Origin: Rhizobium sp. Root708
GTDB taxonomy: Bacteria > Pseudomonadota > Alphaproteobacteria > Rhizobiales > Rhizobiaceae
Length of the DNA: 64,000 nucleotides
Assembly (NCBI RefSeq): GCF_001429725.1
Contig: NZ_LMHV01000003.1
Location: 1 to 64,000 of the forward strand
Reading direction: 5' to 3'
The translations under genes and the position numbers were made by a program. Within the stretch, counting starts at the first letter, position 1. Every line of letters begins with the position of its first letter. Positions 14,523 to 22,353 of the stretch are shown here, piece by piece. The notes beneath the pieces were generated by a model. It did not search any database, had not been told where the DNA came from, and saw nothing but the letters and a program-made list of their open reading frames with translations.

Positions 14523-15551
14523 GTGAACAGGACTGGACCATTGGCCGGCGCTTCTTTCGAACTGGAAAGTAAAGAACTGCTCATGAGTCGGGCGCTCGCC
14601 AGCGCCGGCATTGCGCTTATCTATCAAGACCCGGACCTGGCGATCGTCTACACCGAAAATCTTCCGCCGCATTTCAGCCTTCAGTCCGACGGCGGCAGCG
14701 ATGCCGATCTTTTCGGCACGGCGCATGGGCAGCGGCTGGAACAGATCAAGCGGCTGGTCCTCGAAAGCGGCACCTCCACGACGACGGAAGCGGATATCGC
14801 CATCGAAGGCGAAATGCGTACCTACGAGATCAAGATCGAGCGCGCCAATGTCGGCAACCAGGCCGGCATCCTCTCCATTGTGACCGAAATCACCGAAGCG
14901 CGGCACCGCGAGAAGGTACTGAAGTCACTGCTGCGCGAGCTGTCGCACCGGTCGAAGAACCTCCTGGCGATCATCCAGGGAATTGCGACGCAGACCGCGC
15001 GAAACACCATATCGCTGGACGGTTTCCTCGTGAAATTCCGTGGCCGCCTGCAATCCCTGTCGAATTCGCAGGATTTGATCACGGATTCGAGTTGGCGCGG
15101 CGCGTTCCTCTTCGAACTCGCACAGAAGCAATTCGCGCCTTACTGGCCGGAAGCTGTCCGGCAGATCCCCGTCAGCGGCCTGAATGTGCATCTGACGCCG
15201 AACGCGGCGGTTCATGTCGGCCTCGCTCTTCACGAGCTGATCGTCAACTCCGCAACCTCAGGCGCCATCGCCAACGGTTCGACATCCGTGACGATCGACT
15301 GCCGCGAGACGACGATCGGCGACCGCAAGGCGATCCTCATGTCATGGATCGAAATGCTGCCGCACGAAACCGCCACCCATGATCTCAGTGAGAACACCTT
15401 CGGACGGACCGTGCTCGAGCGCGTCGTTCCCTCTTCGGTCAATGGCCGCGCTGGGCTGCGGCTGACGCCGACGCGCATCGAATATGATCTGCTGATCCCA
15501 GATGCCGAGTTTGAAATCCTTCGGCGGGCACAACCGGCCTCCATCCGCTAA
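14523..15551 (+). CDS. HWE/HisKA_2-type sensor histidine kinase of the general stress module
   Basis: A protein of 342 aa from a GTG at 14523; an upstream GTG at 14454 and an ATG at 14584 are in frame, so the exact start is uncertain. The N-terminal half is a PAS-like domain (SAGIALIYQDPDLAIVYTENLP to GILSIVTEITEARHREKVL). The dimerisation/phosphoacceptor helix is LLRELSHRSKNLLAIIQGIATQTA with His-142. The C-terminal ATPase has LHELIVNSATSGAI as its N-box. No membrane segment is present, so it is cytosolic. Position next to phyR and an EcfG promoter suggest that it phosphorylates or dephosphorylates PhyR. Confidence 0.85.
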   Translation: MNRTGPLAGASFELESKELLMSRALASAGIALIYQDPDLAIVYTENLPPHFSLQSDGGSDADLFGTAHGQRLEQIKRLVLESGTSTTTEADIAIEGEMRTYEIKIERANVGNQAGILSIVTEITEARHREKVLKSLLRELSHRSKNLLAIIQGIATQTARNTISLDGFLVKFRGRLQSLSNSQDLITDSSWRGAFLFELAQKQFAPYWPEAVRQIPVSGLNVHLTPNAAVHVGLALHELIVNSATSGAIANGSTSVTIDCRETTIGDRKAILMSWIEMLPHETATHDLSENTFGRTVLERVVPSSVNGRAGLRLTPTRIEYDLLIPDAEFEILRRAQPASIR

Positions 15552-15965
15552 TTCCGGGAAGAACGGCACCTCGACGTGAAAGGTGTACCCCAAAACGAAG
15601 AACAGCCAGTGCGAGGGCGGCGCACCGGCTGTCTTCACTCACCGGGAGGGGACCGTGAGTGTATGACCGAACGATGGGTTGGGGGCGCGCATTTTTGGGT
15701 CGATGCGATCACCGTTCGGATATCGCGTAAACGAGCCGGCGTGGGATTGGTTCCCCGCATTTTTGCTTTTTGTCAATTTTCTTGATTTTTCCCAGCGAGA
15801 GAGCGAACGCCAGATGCCGCCCGGCGCCTTAACCGGGTTGGAAAAGTGGCCTTCAAAACCCCTGATGATAAGGGCGAATTTCCCAAAATTTTACCGTTTG
15901 ATAAATTTTTGAAGCTGAGTTACGCTTTCCCTCACTAGCCGTTTACCAATAATGAGGGAACTTCA
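15552..15965. other. Intergenic region between the HWE kinase and preT
   Basis: A 414-base stretch without a convincing gene. It holds an imperfect hairpin (15602-15613 with 15621-15632, one mismatch) that may end the kinase transcript. An AT-rich promoter-like section at 15750-15910 follows, with two candidate RutR sites upstream of preT. GAGGGA at 15954-15959 is the preT ribosome site. Confidence 0.5.
15890..15950. promoter_or_regulatory. Candidate RutR operator region of preTA
   Basis: TTTACCGTTTGATAAA (15890-15905) matches ten of the 14 defined bases of the RutR palindrome TTGACCA-NN-TGGTCAA. A second half-site TTTACCAAT lies at 15942-15950 and is identical to the left half of the stronger site at 25721. 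Regulation of preTA by the RutR encoded nearby is inference. Confidence 0.4.
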
Positions 15966-17327
15966 ATGGAACGACTGGGAACTGGGATTCGTGCTGGCCG
16001 GCTTTCGCCCGCGGAGTACGAGTCGAACTTCTCCGATCTTCATCCGCGCCTCGACAAGCACGAGGCGCTGGTCGCAGCTGACCGCTGTTATTTCTGCTAC
16101 GACGCGCCGTGCATGACGGCCTGTCCCACCTCCATCGATATCCCGCTTTTCATCAGGCAGATATCGACAGGAAATCCGATCGGATCGGCAAAGACGATCT
16201 TCGACCAGAATATTCTTGGCGGCATGTGCGCGCGCGTCTGTCCCACCGAAGAGTTGTGCGAGCAGGCCTGCGTGCGCAACACGGCAGAGGAACGCCCTGT
16301 CGAAATCGGTCGCCTTCAGCGCTACGCCACTGATACGGCCATGCAGGCGGACAGACAGTTCTACAGCCGCGCCGCCTCATCGGGAAAGAGGATCGCCGTG
16401 GTCGGGGCCGGTCCAGCTGGCCTTGCCGCGGCTCACCGCCTCGCCGTGAAGGGCCACGACGTCGTCATCTATGATGGCAAGGCAAAGTCCGGCGGCCTCA
16501 ACGAATACGGTATCGCCACGTACAAGGCTGTCGATGACTTCGCCCAGAAGGAAGTCGACTACGTGCTGGCGATCGGCGGTATCGAGGTTCGTCACGACCA
16601 GCGGCTCGGCCGCGATTTCTCGCTCGCCGATCTGCAGTCGCAATATGACGCCATCTTCCTCGGCATCGGCCTCGCAGGTGTCAACGCGCTGCGTGTCGAA
16701 GGTGAAAACCTGGCTGGCGTCGATGATGCCGTCGACTTCATTGCCGGCCTGCGCCAGACAACGGACAAGGGCGAGATTGCCATCGGTCGCCGCGTCGTCG
16801 TTCTCGGCGGCGGCATGACCGCCATCGACGCCGCGGTACAGGCAAAGCTGCTTGGCGCCGAGGAGGTGACGATCTGTTATCGCCGCGGCAAGGAGCACAT
16901 GAACGCCTCGGAATTCGAACAGGATCTCGCCACCTCCAAGGGCGTCATCATCCGCCATTGGCTGGCGCCGAAGTCCATTCTGGCGCAGGACGGCAAGGTC
17001 GCCGCGATCGAGGTGGAGTACACCAGGCTGGTCGACGGCCGCCTGTCGACGACGGGCGAGACCGGCGTCATTGCCGCCGATCAGATCTTCAAGGCGATTG
17101 GCCAAACCTTCGATGCCTCGGGCCTCGGTGCGTTGCGCATGGAGTCCGGCCGCATCGCCATCGATGGCGATGGCAAGACCTCGCTCGACGGCATCTGGGC
17201 CGGCGGCGACTGCGTCTTCGGCGGGAACGACCTGACCGTCTCGGCGGTCGCTCAGGGTCGCGATGCCGCTGAATCCATCAACCGTATGCTTGCTGCCGGT
17301 GCGCAGCCGGCCGCTGCCGTCGCTTGA
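15966..17327 (+). CDS. preT: NAD-dependent dihydropyrimidine dehydrogenase subunit PreT
   Basis: A 453-aa iron-sulfur flavoprotein. The N-terminal cysteine clusters CYFCYDAPCMTACPT and CARVCPTEELCEQACVR (residues about 40-115) match the Fe-S region of glutamate-synthase-small-subunit-type proteins. A FAD site GAGPAGLAAAHRLA and a second dinucleotide site GGGMTAIDAAVQA follow. With PreA it reduces uracil and thymine with NADH, the first step of reductive pyrimidine breakdown. It is 15 bases upstream of preA. Confidence 0.93.
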   Translation: MERLGTGIRAGRLSPAEYESNFSDLHPRLDKHEALVAADRCYFCYDAPCMTACPTSIDIPLFIRQISTGNPIGSAKTIFDQNILGGMCARVCPTEELCEQACVRNTAEERPVEIGRLQRYATDTAMQADRQFYSRAASSGKRIAVVGAGPAGLAAAHRLAVKGHDVVIYDGKAKSGGLNEYGIATYKAVDDFAQKEVDYVLAIGGIEVRHDQRLGRDFSLADLQSQYDAIFLGIGLAGVNALRVEGENLAGVDDAVDFIAGLRQTTDKGEIAIGRRVVVLGGGMTAIDAAVQAKLLGAEEVTICYRRGKEHMNASEFEQDLATSKGVIIRHWLAPKSILAQDGKVAAIEVEYTRLVDGRLSTTGETGVIAADQIFKAIGQTFDASGLGALRMESGRIAIDGDGKTSLDGIWAGGDCVFGGNDLTVSAVAQGRDAAESINRMLAAGAQPAAAVA

Positions 17328-17342
17328 AGGGGAGAATGAACA

Positions 17343-18656
17343 ATGGCTGATCTCCGCAATAATTTCGTCGGCATCAAGTCTCCGAACCCGTTCTGGCTGG
17401 CCTCGGCGCCGCCGACCGACAAGGCCTACAACGTCGAGCGTGCCTTCAAGGCAGGCTGGGGCGGCGTCGTCTGGAAGACGCTCGGCGAGGAAGGCCCACC
17501 CGTCGTCAACGTCAACGGCCCGCGCTACGGCGCGATCTGGGGCGCCGACCGCCGCCTGCTCGGTCTGAACAATATCGAGCTCATCACCGACCGCGACCTC
17601 TATACCAACCTGCGCGAAATGAAGCAGGTGAAGATGAACTGGCCTGACCGGGCCCTGATCGCCTCGATCATGGTTCCCTGCGAGGAGAATGCCTGGAAGG
17701 CGATCCTGCCGCTCGTCGAGGAAACCGGCGCCGACGGCATCGAGCTCAACTTCGGCTGTCCGCACGGCATGTCCGAGCGCGGCATGGGTGCCGCCGTCGG
17801 ACAGGTGCCCGAATATATCGAGATGGTGGTGCGCTGGTGCAAGCAATACACGCGCATGCCTGTCATCACCAAGCTGACGCCCAATATCACCGACGTCCGC
17901 AAGCCGGCCCGCGCGGCAAAGGCAGGCGGCACCGACGCGGTCTCGCTGATCAACACGATCAACTCGATCACATCGGTCAATCTCGACACCTTCTCGCCCG
18001 AACCGTCCATCGACGGCAAGGGTAGCCATGGCGGCTATTGCGGCCCGGCGGTCAAGCCGATCGCGCTCAACATGGTCGCCGAGATCGCCCGCGATCCGGA
18101 AACCTATGGCCTGCCGATCTCAGGCATCGGTGGCATCACCACCTGGCGCGACGCCGCCGAATTCCTGGTGCTCGGCGCCGGCAACGTCCAGGTCTGCACC
18201 GCAGCGATGACCTACGGCTTCAAGATCGTGCAGGAAATGATATCGGGTCTCTCCGACTGGATGGATGCCAAGGGCCATCGCAATCTGGACGACATCACCG
18301 GCCGCGCCGTGCCGAATGTCTCGGACTGGCAGTATCTCAACCTCAACTACATCGCCAAGGCGAAGATCGACCAGGACGCCTGCATCAAGTGCGGCCGCTG
18401 TCACATCGCCTGCGAGGACACCTCGCACCAGGCGATCACCCAGTTCGTCAATGGCGTCCGCCATTTCGAAGTGATGGAAGACGAATGCGTCGGCTGCAAT
18501 CTCTGCGTCAACGTCTGTCCTGTTGAGAACTGCATCACGATGGAGCAGCTGCCCGTAGGCGAACTCGACCAGCGCACCGGCCGCCCGGTTGACCCGAACT
18601 ACGCCAACTGGACGACGCATCCGAACAACCCGATGGCCCGCCAGGCTGCGGAGTAA
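17343..18656 (+). CDS. preA: NAD-dependent dihydropyrimidine dehydrogenase subunit PreA
   Basis: A 437-aa protein. The dihydroorotate-dehydrogenase-like FMN barrel (about 5-320) contains NPFWLASAPPT, ELNFGCPHGMSERGMGAAVGQ and KLTPNITDV. The C-terminal ferredoxin domain carries two 4Fe-4S motifs, CIKCGRCHIACED and CVGCNLCVNVCPVENC. It is the pyrimidine-reducing subunit; PreT supplies electrons from NADH. The next steps (dihydropyrimidinase, beta-ureidopropionase) are encoded 7-10 kb downstream. Confidence 0.95.
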   Translation: MADLRNNFVGIKSPNPFWLASAPPTDKAYNVERAFKAGWGGVVWKTLGEEGPPVVNVNGPRYGAIWGADRRLLGLNNIELITDRDLYTNLREMKQVKMNWPDRALIASIMVPCEENAWKAILPLVEETGADGIELNFGCPHGMSERGMGAAVGQVPEYIEMVVRWCKQYTRMPVITKLTPNITDVRKPARAAKAGGTDAVSLINTINSITSVNLDTFSPEPSIDGKGSHGGYCGPAVKPIALNMVAEIARDPETYGLPISGIGGITTWRDAAEFLVLGAGNVQVCTAAMTYGFKIVQEMISGLSDWMDAKGHRNLDDITGRAVPNVSDWQYLNLNYIAKAKIDQDACIKCGRCHIACEDTSHQAITQFVNGVRHFEVMEDECVGCNLCVNVCPVENCITMEQLPVGELDQRTGRPVDPNYANWTTHPNNPMARQAAE

Positions 18657-18664
18657 CCACCTTG

Positions 18665-18697
18665 CAACGCCGCGGAAGATTGTCTTCCGCGGCGTTG
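18665..18697 (+). terminator. Hairpin after preA
   Basis: Perfect 15-base arms (18665-18679 and 18683-18697) with a three-base loop start eight bases after the preA stop. The T-tract is poor (TCTG), so it may act as a weak terminator or 3' stabiliser. Confidence 0.6.
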
Positions 18698-18766
18698 TCT
18701 GTGGAGGGCTTTATGCTATCCATGGCTCGCTGCACTGTCGCAGCTCTCCTTCAAGAGGAGGCAGCC

Positions 18767-18969
18767 ATGGCTCGCAAACACCTCACCGATCTCAGCTTTT
18801 GAGGTCACGTCCAAGCGGCGTAAATCCTATCCATCGGAAACCCGGGTTAAAACCGGCCGCCAGTTCGTCCACGGCGACGTCGAGCTGATCGAAAAACTCG
18901 GCCGCGACGATCCGTGCCCGTGCGGTTCGCGGAGGCGCTTTCAAAAACTGCTGCCTGATTTTCAGGTAG
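18767..18969 (+). pseudogene. Frameshifted small SEC-C metal-binding motif protein
   Basis: AGAGGAGG precedes an ATG at 18767 that encodes [11 protein letters not shown] and stops. Dropping one T from the TTTT run continues the frame as [30 protein letters not shown] and [11 protein letters not shown] second shift after the CxCGS half restores FKNCCLIFR and a stop at 18967. The result has the full SEC-C zinc motif CPCGS...CC of about 65 residues. Two single-base shifts indicate a decayed gene. The 405-base gap between preA and the FtrA-type gene holds nothing else. Confidence 0.55.
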
Positions 18970-19061
18970 CCTTGATGGCATCCAGCGCCACCACTACTTT
19001 TAGGGACCGCGAATAGATCGCATCCGGCAAACGCACGCAAAACCGTGCGTTTGTCTCCGTC

Positions 19062-20081
19062 CTAGCCGGTCCCACCTGAAAACGAGCGACGATAGGCGCC
19101 CGGGCTGGTCCCGAGCCGCTTGCGGAAGTGGTGGCGCATCGTCGCCGGTGTGCCGAAGCCACAGGCGATGGCGATATCGTCGAGCGACGCGTCGCCGCGT
19201 CTCTCCAGCAACTCGCGCGCATGACGCAATCGCTCCTTCAGCAACCATTCGCCAACGCTCGATCCCGTCGTCGTCTCGAAGCGCCTCTGGAACGTCCGCT
19301 GGCTCATTCCTGCCTTGGCCGCCAGAAGACTGATCGGCTGCTCCTCGTCGAGCCGTGCTCGCATCCACTCGATCAACGGTCCTAGCCGAACGCCCTCGCG
19401 CTCCTGCGGCACCGGCGCGCTGATGAACTGCGCCTGCCCTCCTTCGCGATGGGGCGGCACGACGAGGCGGCGCGCAACGCTGTTTGCTGCCTCGGCGCCG
19501 AAATCGCCACGAACGACATGCAGACAGAGATCGATACCGGCAGCGCTCCCGGCCGCCGTCATAATGCTGCCCTCGTCCATATAGAGGACGCTCGCATCCA
19601 GCGTGATCTCGGGATAGAGGGCAGCGATGGCGGACACGTAACGCCAGTGCGTCGTGGCGCGACGACCGGCCAGGAGACCGGACGCAGCAAGAACCGCCAC
19701 CCCCGAACACAGCGACATCAACCGCGCGCCACGCTCATGGGCGGCGCGCAACGCGGATATGAGATCATCCGGCACCGGCGCATCGATGCCGCGCCAGCCA
19801 GGAACGACGATCAGGTCGGCTTCATCGAGAGCATCGAGGCCGCGATCGACGCTGACCGTCAGCCCGCCGGCCGCCCGTAAGGGTCCCTGCTCGATGCCGC
19901 AGACCGCAAAACGATACCAGGCGGTGCCCATCTCCGGACGCGGAAGCCCGAAAACCTCGTAGGCAATGCCGAATTCGAAGGTGCACAGCCCATCATAGGC
20001 GAGCACGACAACCAGCGGACCGGATGTTTGAGCTGTGTTTGGCACGATATTTACGCCAATCGTCGTTATGGCCAATTTCAA
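19062..20081 (-). CDS. GlxA/FtrA-type transcriptional regulator (DJ-1/PfpI domain plus AraC HTH)
   Basis: A 339-aa protein. The N-terminal DJ-1/PfpI-like domain (about 20-195) includes VVLAYDGLCTFEFGIAYEVFG and LMSLCSGVAVLAASGLLAGRRATTHW with the nucleophile-elbow Cys. The C-terminal AraC double helix-turn-helix (about 230-335) includes ISLLAAKAGMSQRTFQRRFETTTGSSVGEWLLKERL and IAIACGFGTPATMRHHFRKRLGTSPGAYRR. This is the FtrA/GlxA architecture. It is divergent from the rhodanese gene, which is a common partner and probable target. Confidence 0.9.
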   Translation of the reverse strand: MKLAITTIGVNIVPNTAQTSGPLVVVLAYDGLCTFEFGIAYEVFGLPRPEMGTAWYRFAVCGIEQGPLRAAGGLTVSVDRGLDALDEADLIVVPGWRGIDAPVPDDLISALRAAHERGARLMSLCSGVAVLAASGLLAGRRATTHWRYVSAIAALYPEITLDASVLYMDEGSIMTAAGSAAGIDLCLHVVRGDFGAEAANSVARRLVVPPHREGGQAQFISAPVPQEREGVRLGPLIEWMRARLDEEQPISLLAAKAGMSQRTFQRRFETTTGSSVGEWLLKERLRHARELLERRGDASLDDIAIACGFGTPATMRHHFRKRLGTSPGAYRRSFSGGTG

Positions 20082-20137
20082 CAGGAGGTATCATCTTGCA
20101 TGGTCTGAGGCAATTCCAACTCCTGAAAGGAAGTGCC

Positions 20138-20551
20138 ATGCCTAGCGCCGTCGCCGAAACCCCTGCCGCCTCGCCGGAAGCCACCGCCGCCTACTACGCC
20201 CGAAAGCTCGCCTTCGAAACCGACTGCTGGGATGTCCACGCATCGCTGTCCGCGGGACACCGCGATTTCGTGCTGCTCGACGTGCGTTCGCCCGCACACT
20301 ACGCCGCCTCTCACATTCCAGGTGCAATCAGCCTCCCCCATGGAAAAATGACCGCTCACCGCATGTCGGAATGGCCCGCCGAGACGCTCTTCGTCGTCTA
20401 CTGCGCCGGTCCGCACTGCAACGGCACCGACAAGGCCGCCCTCCGCCTTGCCCGGCTCGGCCTTCAGGTGAAGGTGATGATCGGCGGGATGACCGGTTGG
20501 GCCGACGAGGGCTTTGCCTTCGACGGCGGCTCGAAGACCGAGGCAGCCTGA
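20138..20551 (+). CDS. Single-domain rhodanese-like sulfurtransferase
   Basis: A 137-aa protein from the ATG at 20138 (AAGGAAG upstream); longer in-frame versions run into the divergent promoter. The rhodanese domain covers residues 30-130: DFVLLDVRSPAHYAASHIPGAISLP, the active loop YCAGPHCNGTDKAA with candidate catalytic Cys-89, and GGMTGWADEGFAF at the end. It transfers sulfane sulfur, probably in sulfur or cyanide stress. It diverges from the FtrA/GlxA-type regulator across 56 bases. Confidence 0.88.
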   Translation: MPSAVAETPAASPEATAAYYARKLAFETDCWDVHASLSAGHRDFVLLDVRSPAHYAASHIPGAISLPHGKMTAHRMSEWPAETLFVVYCAGPHCNGTDKAALRLARLGLQVKVMIGGMTGWADEGFAFDGGSKTEAA

Positions 20552-20643
20552 AAGCGCCGGCTCGAAAGAAAGCACATGGGCGGGAGATTGAATTTTCTTC
20601 CGCCGATGCGATAGTCGGGAGGCGCAAAAAGGTAGCCTCCCGC

Positions 20644-21705
20644 ATGACACGTCATATTGTTGCGATCGGTCAGTTGCCGCCGCCGCTCAACGGCTTTTCG
20701 TTCGCGACCAGCGACATGATCGCGCTTCTTTCCGAGGCGAACGACGTCACCGTTCGCAACGTCGCCCCGCCGTCAAGCAAACTGCTCAAACATCCGATCC
20801 GGCTGGTCCGCACGCTCGGCGCGTGCCTGCAACTGTTTCGCGATCGCAGGCAGGACGGCCGGATCTGCTACCTCGGCTGCGACGGCGGCCTTGGCATGAT
20901 CTATGTATCCTTCATCGTGCTTGCAGCGCGGCTCCTCGGCTACCGTACCCATCTGCATCACCATAGTTTCAGCTACATCGATCGCCCCAAACTGCTGATG
21001 CGATGCATCCTGATGGTCGGCGGTCGCCGGCTGTGGCACATCTTCCTGTGCGACATCATGCGGGACCGCTTCACCGAAACCTACGAACACCGCGCCCAAG
21101 GCAACATCGTCTCCAATGCCGCCTTCGTTGCGCCCATGGAAGCCAACGACGGACCTGTCGACCATACCCATCTCGTGATCGGAATGCTGAGCAACCTCAC
21201 GCGCGAAAAGGGGCTCGACACCTTCATCACGCTTGCAAGGCAGGCACGGGCGGAGGGCGCGGAGATCAAGGCACTGCTCGCAGGTCCGGTCGATCCCGCC
21301 GAGCGCGCCGCCATCGATGCAGCCGTTGCCGAGCTCGGCGGCGTGCTCGACTACCGTGGGCCGCTTTATGGGGAAGCGAAGGCTTCATTCTATCGGGAGA
21401 TCGACGTCTTTATCTTCCCGACGACCTATACCAACGAAGCCCAACCCCTGGTGATCTTCGAGGCAAAGGCAGCCGGGAATGCCGTCATTTCCTTTGATCG
21501 CGGCTGTATCCGAAGACAGATCGACGAATATGACCTGCTGATCCCCGCCAGCGGCGAGTTCGTGCCGACGGCCTTGGCCTGGTTGTCGGCGCTGTCGCCG
21601 GAGCCCGCTCGTGAACCCCGGCGAACCGCAATCCGGCAAGCTTATCGGGCTCGCCACGCCAAGGCGCGCGCTTCGGTTGGCGTCCTGTTTGACCGGGATG
21701 ACTAG
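20644..21705 (+). CDS. Glycosyltransferase, group 1 (GT4-like)
   Basis: A 353-aa protein with the GT-B fold pattern. The N-terminal acceptor half starts at IVAIGQLPPPLNGFSFATSDM. The C-terminal half contains HLVIGMLSNLTREKGLDTFITLARQA, then FPTTYTNEAQPLVIFEAKAAGNAVISF, where the EAQPLVIFEA segment is the E-x7-E nucleotide-sugar motif. The sugar and acceptor are not predictable. It stands alone among regulatory and light-sensing genes; a role in surface polysaccharide is inference. Confidence 0.82.
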   Translation: MTRHIVAIGQLPPPLNGFSFATSDMIALLSEANDVTVRNVAPPSSKLLKHPIRLVRTLGACLQLFRDRRQDGRICYLGCDGGLGMIYVSFIVLAARLLGYRTHLHHHSFSYIDRPKLLMRCILMVGGRRLWHIFLCDIMRDRFTETYEHRAQGNIVSNAAFVAPMEANDGPVDHTHLVIGMLSNLTREKGLDTFITLARQARAEGAEIKALLAGPVDPAERAAIDAAVAELGGVLDYRGPLYGEAKASFYREIDVFIFPTTYTNEAQPLVIFEAKAAGNAVISFDRGCIRRQIDEYDLLIPASGEFVPTALAWLSALSPEPAREPRRTAIRQAYRARHAKARASVGVLFDRDD

Positions 21706-21813
21706 CCCCGAGGCGGAAGAAATTTCGCGCGATGGCTGGATTTACCGGCACCGTGCAGCATATGTCCAATATCGCCAAAGGTTTAGACCACCAGACATTG
21801 GAAATTCGACAGT

Positions 21814-22353
21814 ATGTCACTCAGGAGCGCGCTTCGCGCACAGACCAGCGATTGCCACGCTGAAGTAGACACAATCTTTGGCCGCTTCGACCTGTCAGAT
21901 CAGCCGCAGTACAGTTTGTTTTTGTCCGCACATGCCCGGATTGTTCCGGTCGTGGAGCTGGCGCTGGAGCACGCCGGGATCATCGAGCTCCTTCCCGATT
22001 GGCCGGAGCGACGCCGCCGCGAACTCCTGATGGCCGACCTCGCCGACCTCGGCGTTAAACCACCTCCGCTGCTGGAAGGTTTCACGGTCCAGCAGGAGGC
22101 GGAGCTTTGGGGCGCCGCCTACGTGCTGGAAGGTTCGAAGCTCGGGGGCGCGATGCTCGCCAAATCCGTTGCGGCGGGCCTGCCCTCCCGATACCTGACG
22201 CCGAACGGCCCGCGCGGCAGCATCAAGGTCTTCATGGACCGCCTCGATGCGGCAGGCATCGCTGACCCCGAGAGCACAATTTCCGCAGCACGCGATGTCT
22301 TTGCCCTCTTCCGCCGGGCGGCGGAGGTTGAACTGGAGCTCGTCGTCTCGTGA
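21814..22353 (+). CDS. bphO: Biliverdin-producing haem oxygenase BphO
   Basis: A 179-aa haem oxygenase-fold protein. The proximal haem ligand is probably His-15 in SDCHAEVD, and the distal helix is seen in ELWGAAYVLEGSKLGGAMLAKSV, matching BphO/HemO. The reaction opens haem to biliverdin, CO and iron; biliverdin is the chromophore of the phytochrome that follows. Its stop overlaps the GTG start of bphP by four bases (GTGA), so the pair is translationally coupled. Confidence 0.9.
   Translation: MSLRSALRAQTSDCHAEVDTIFGRFDLSDQPQYSLFLSAHARIVPVVELALEHAGIIELLPDWPERRRRELLMADLADLGVKPPPLLEGFTVQQEAELWGAAYVLEGSKLGGAMLAKSVAAGLPSRYLTPNGPRGSIKVFMDRLDAAGIADPESTISAARDVFALFRRAAEVELELVVS

Noticed and set aside
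15602..15632. Hairpin after the HWE kinase gene considered as an intrinsic terminator or small RNA
   Set aside because: The 12-base arms contain a mismatch and no T-run follows; nothing marks a separate RNA gene.
16377..18029. A 550-codon minus-strand frame across preT and preA
   Set aside because: It is antisense to two genes with complete Fe-S and flavin motifs, and has no recognisable domain of its own.
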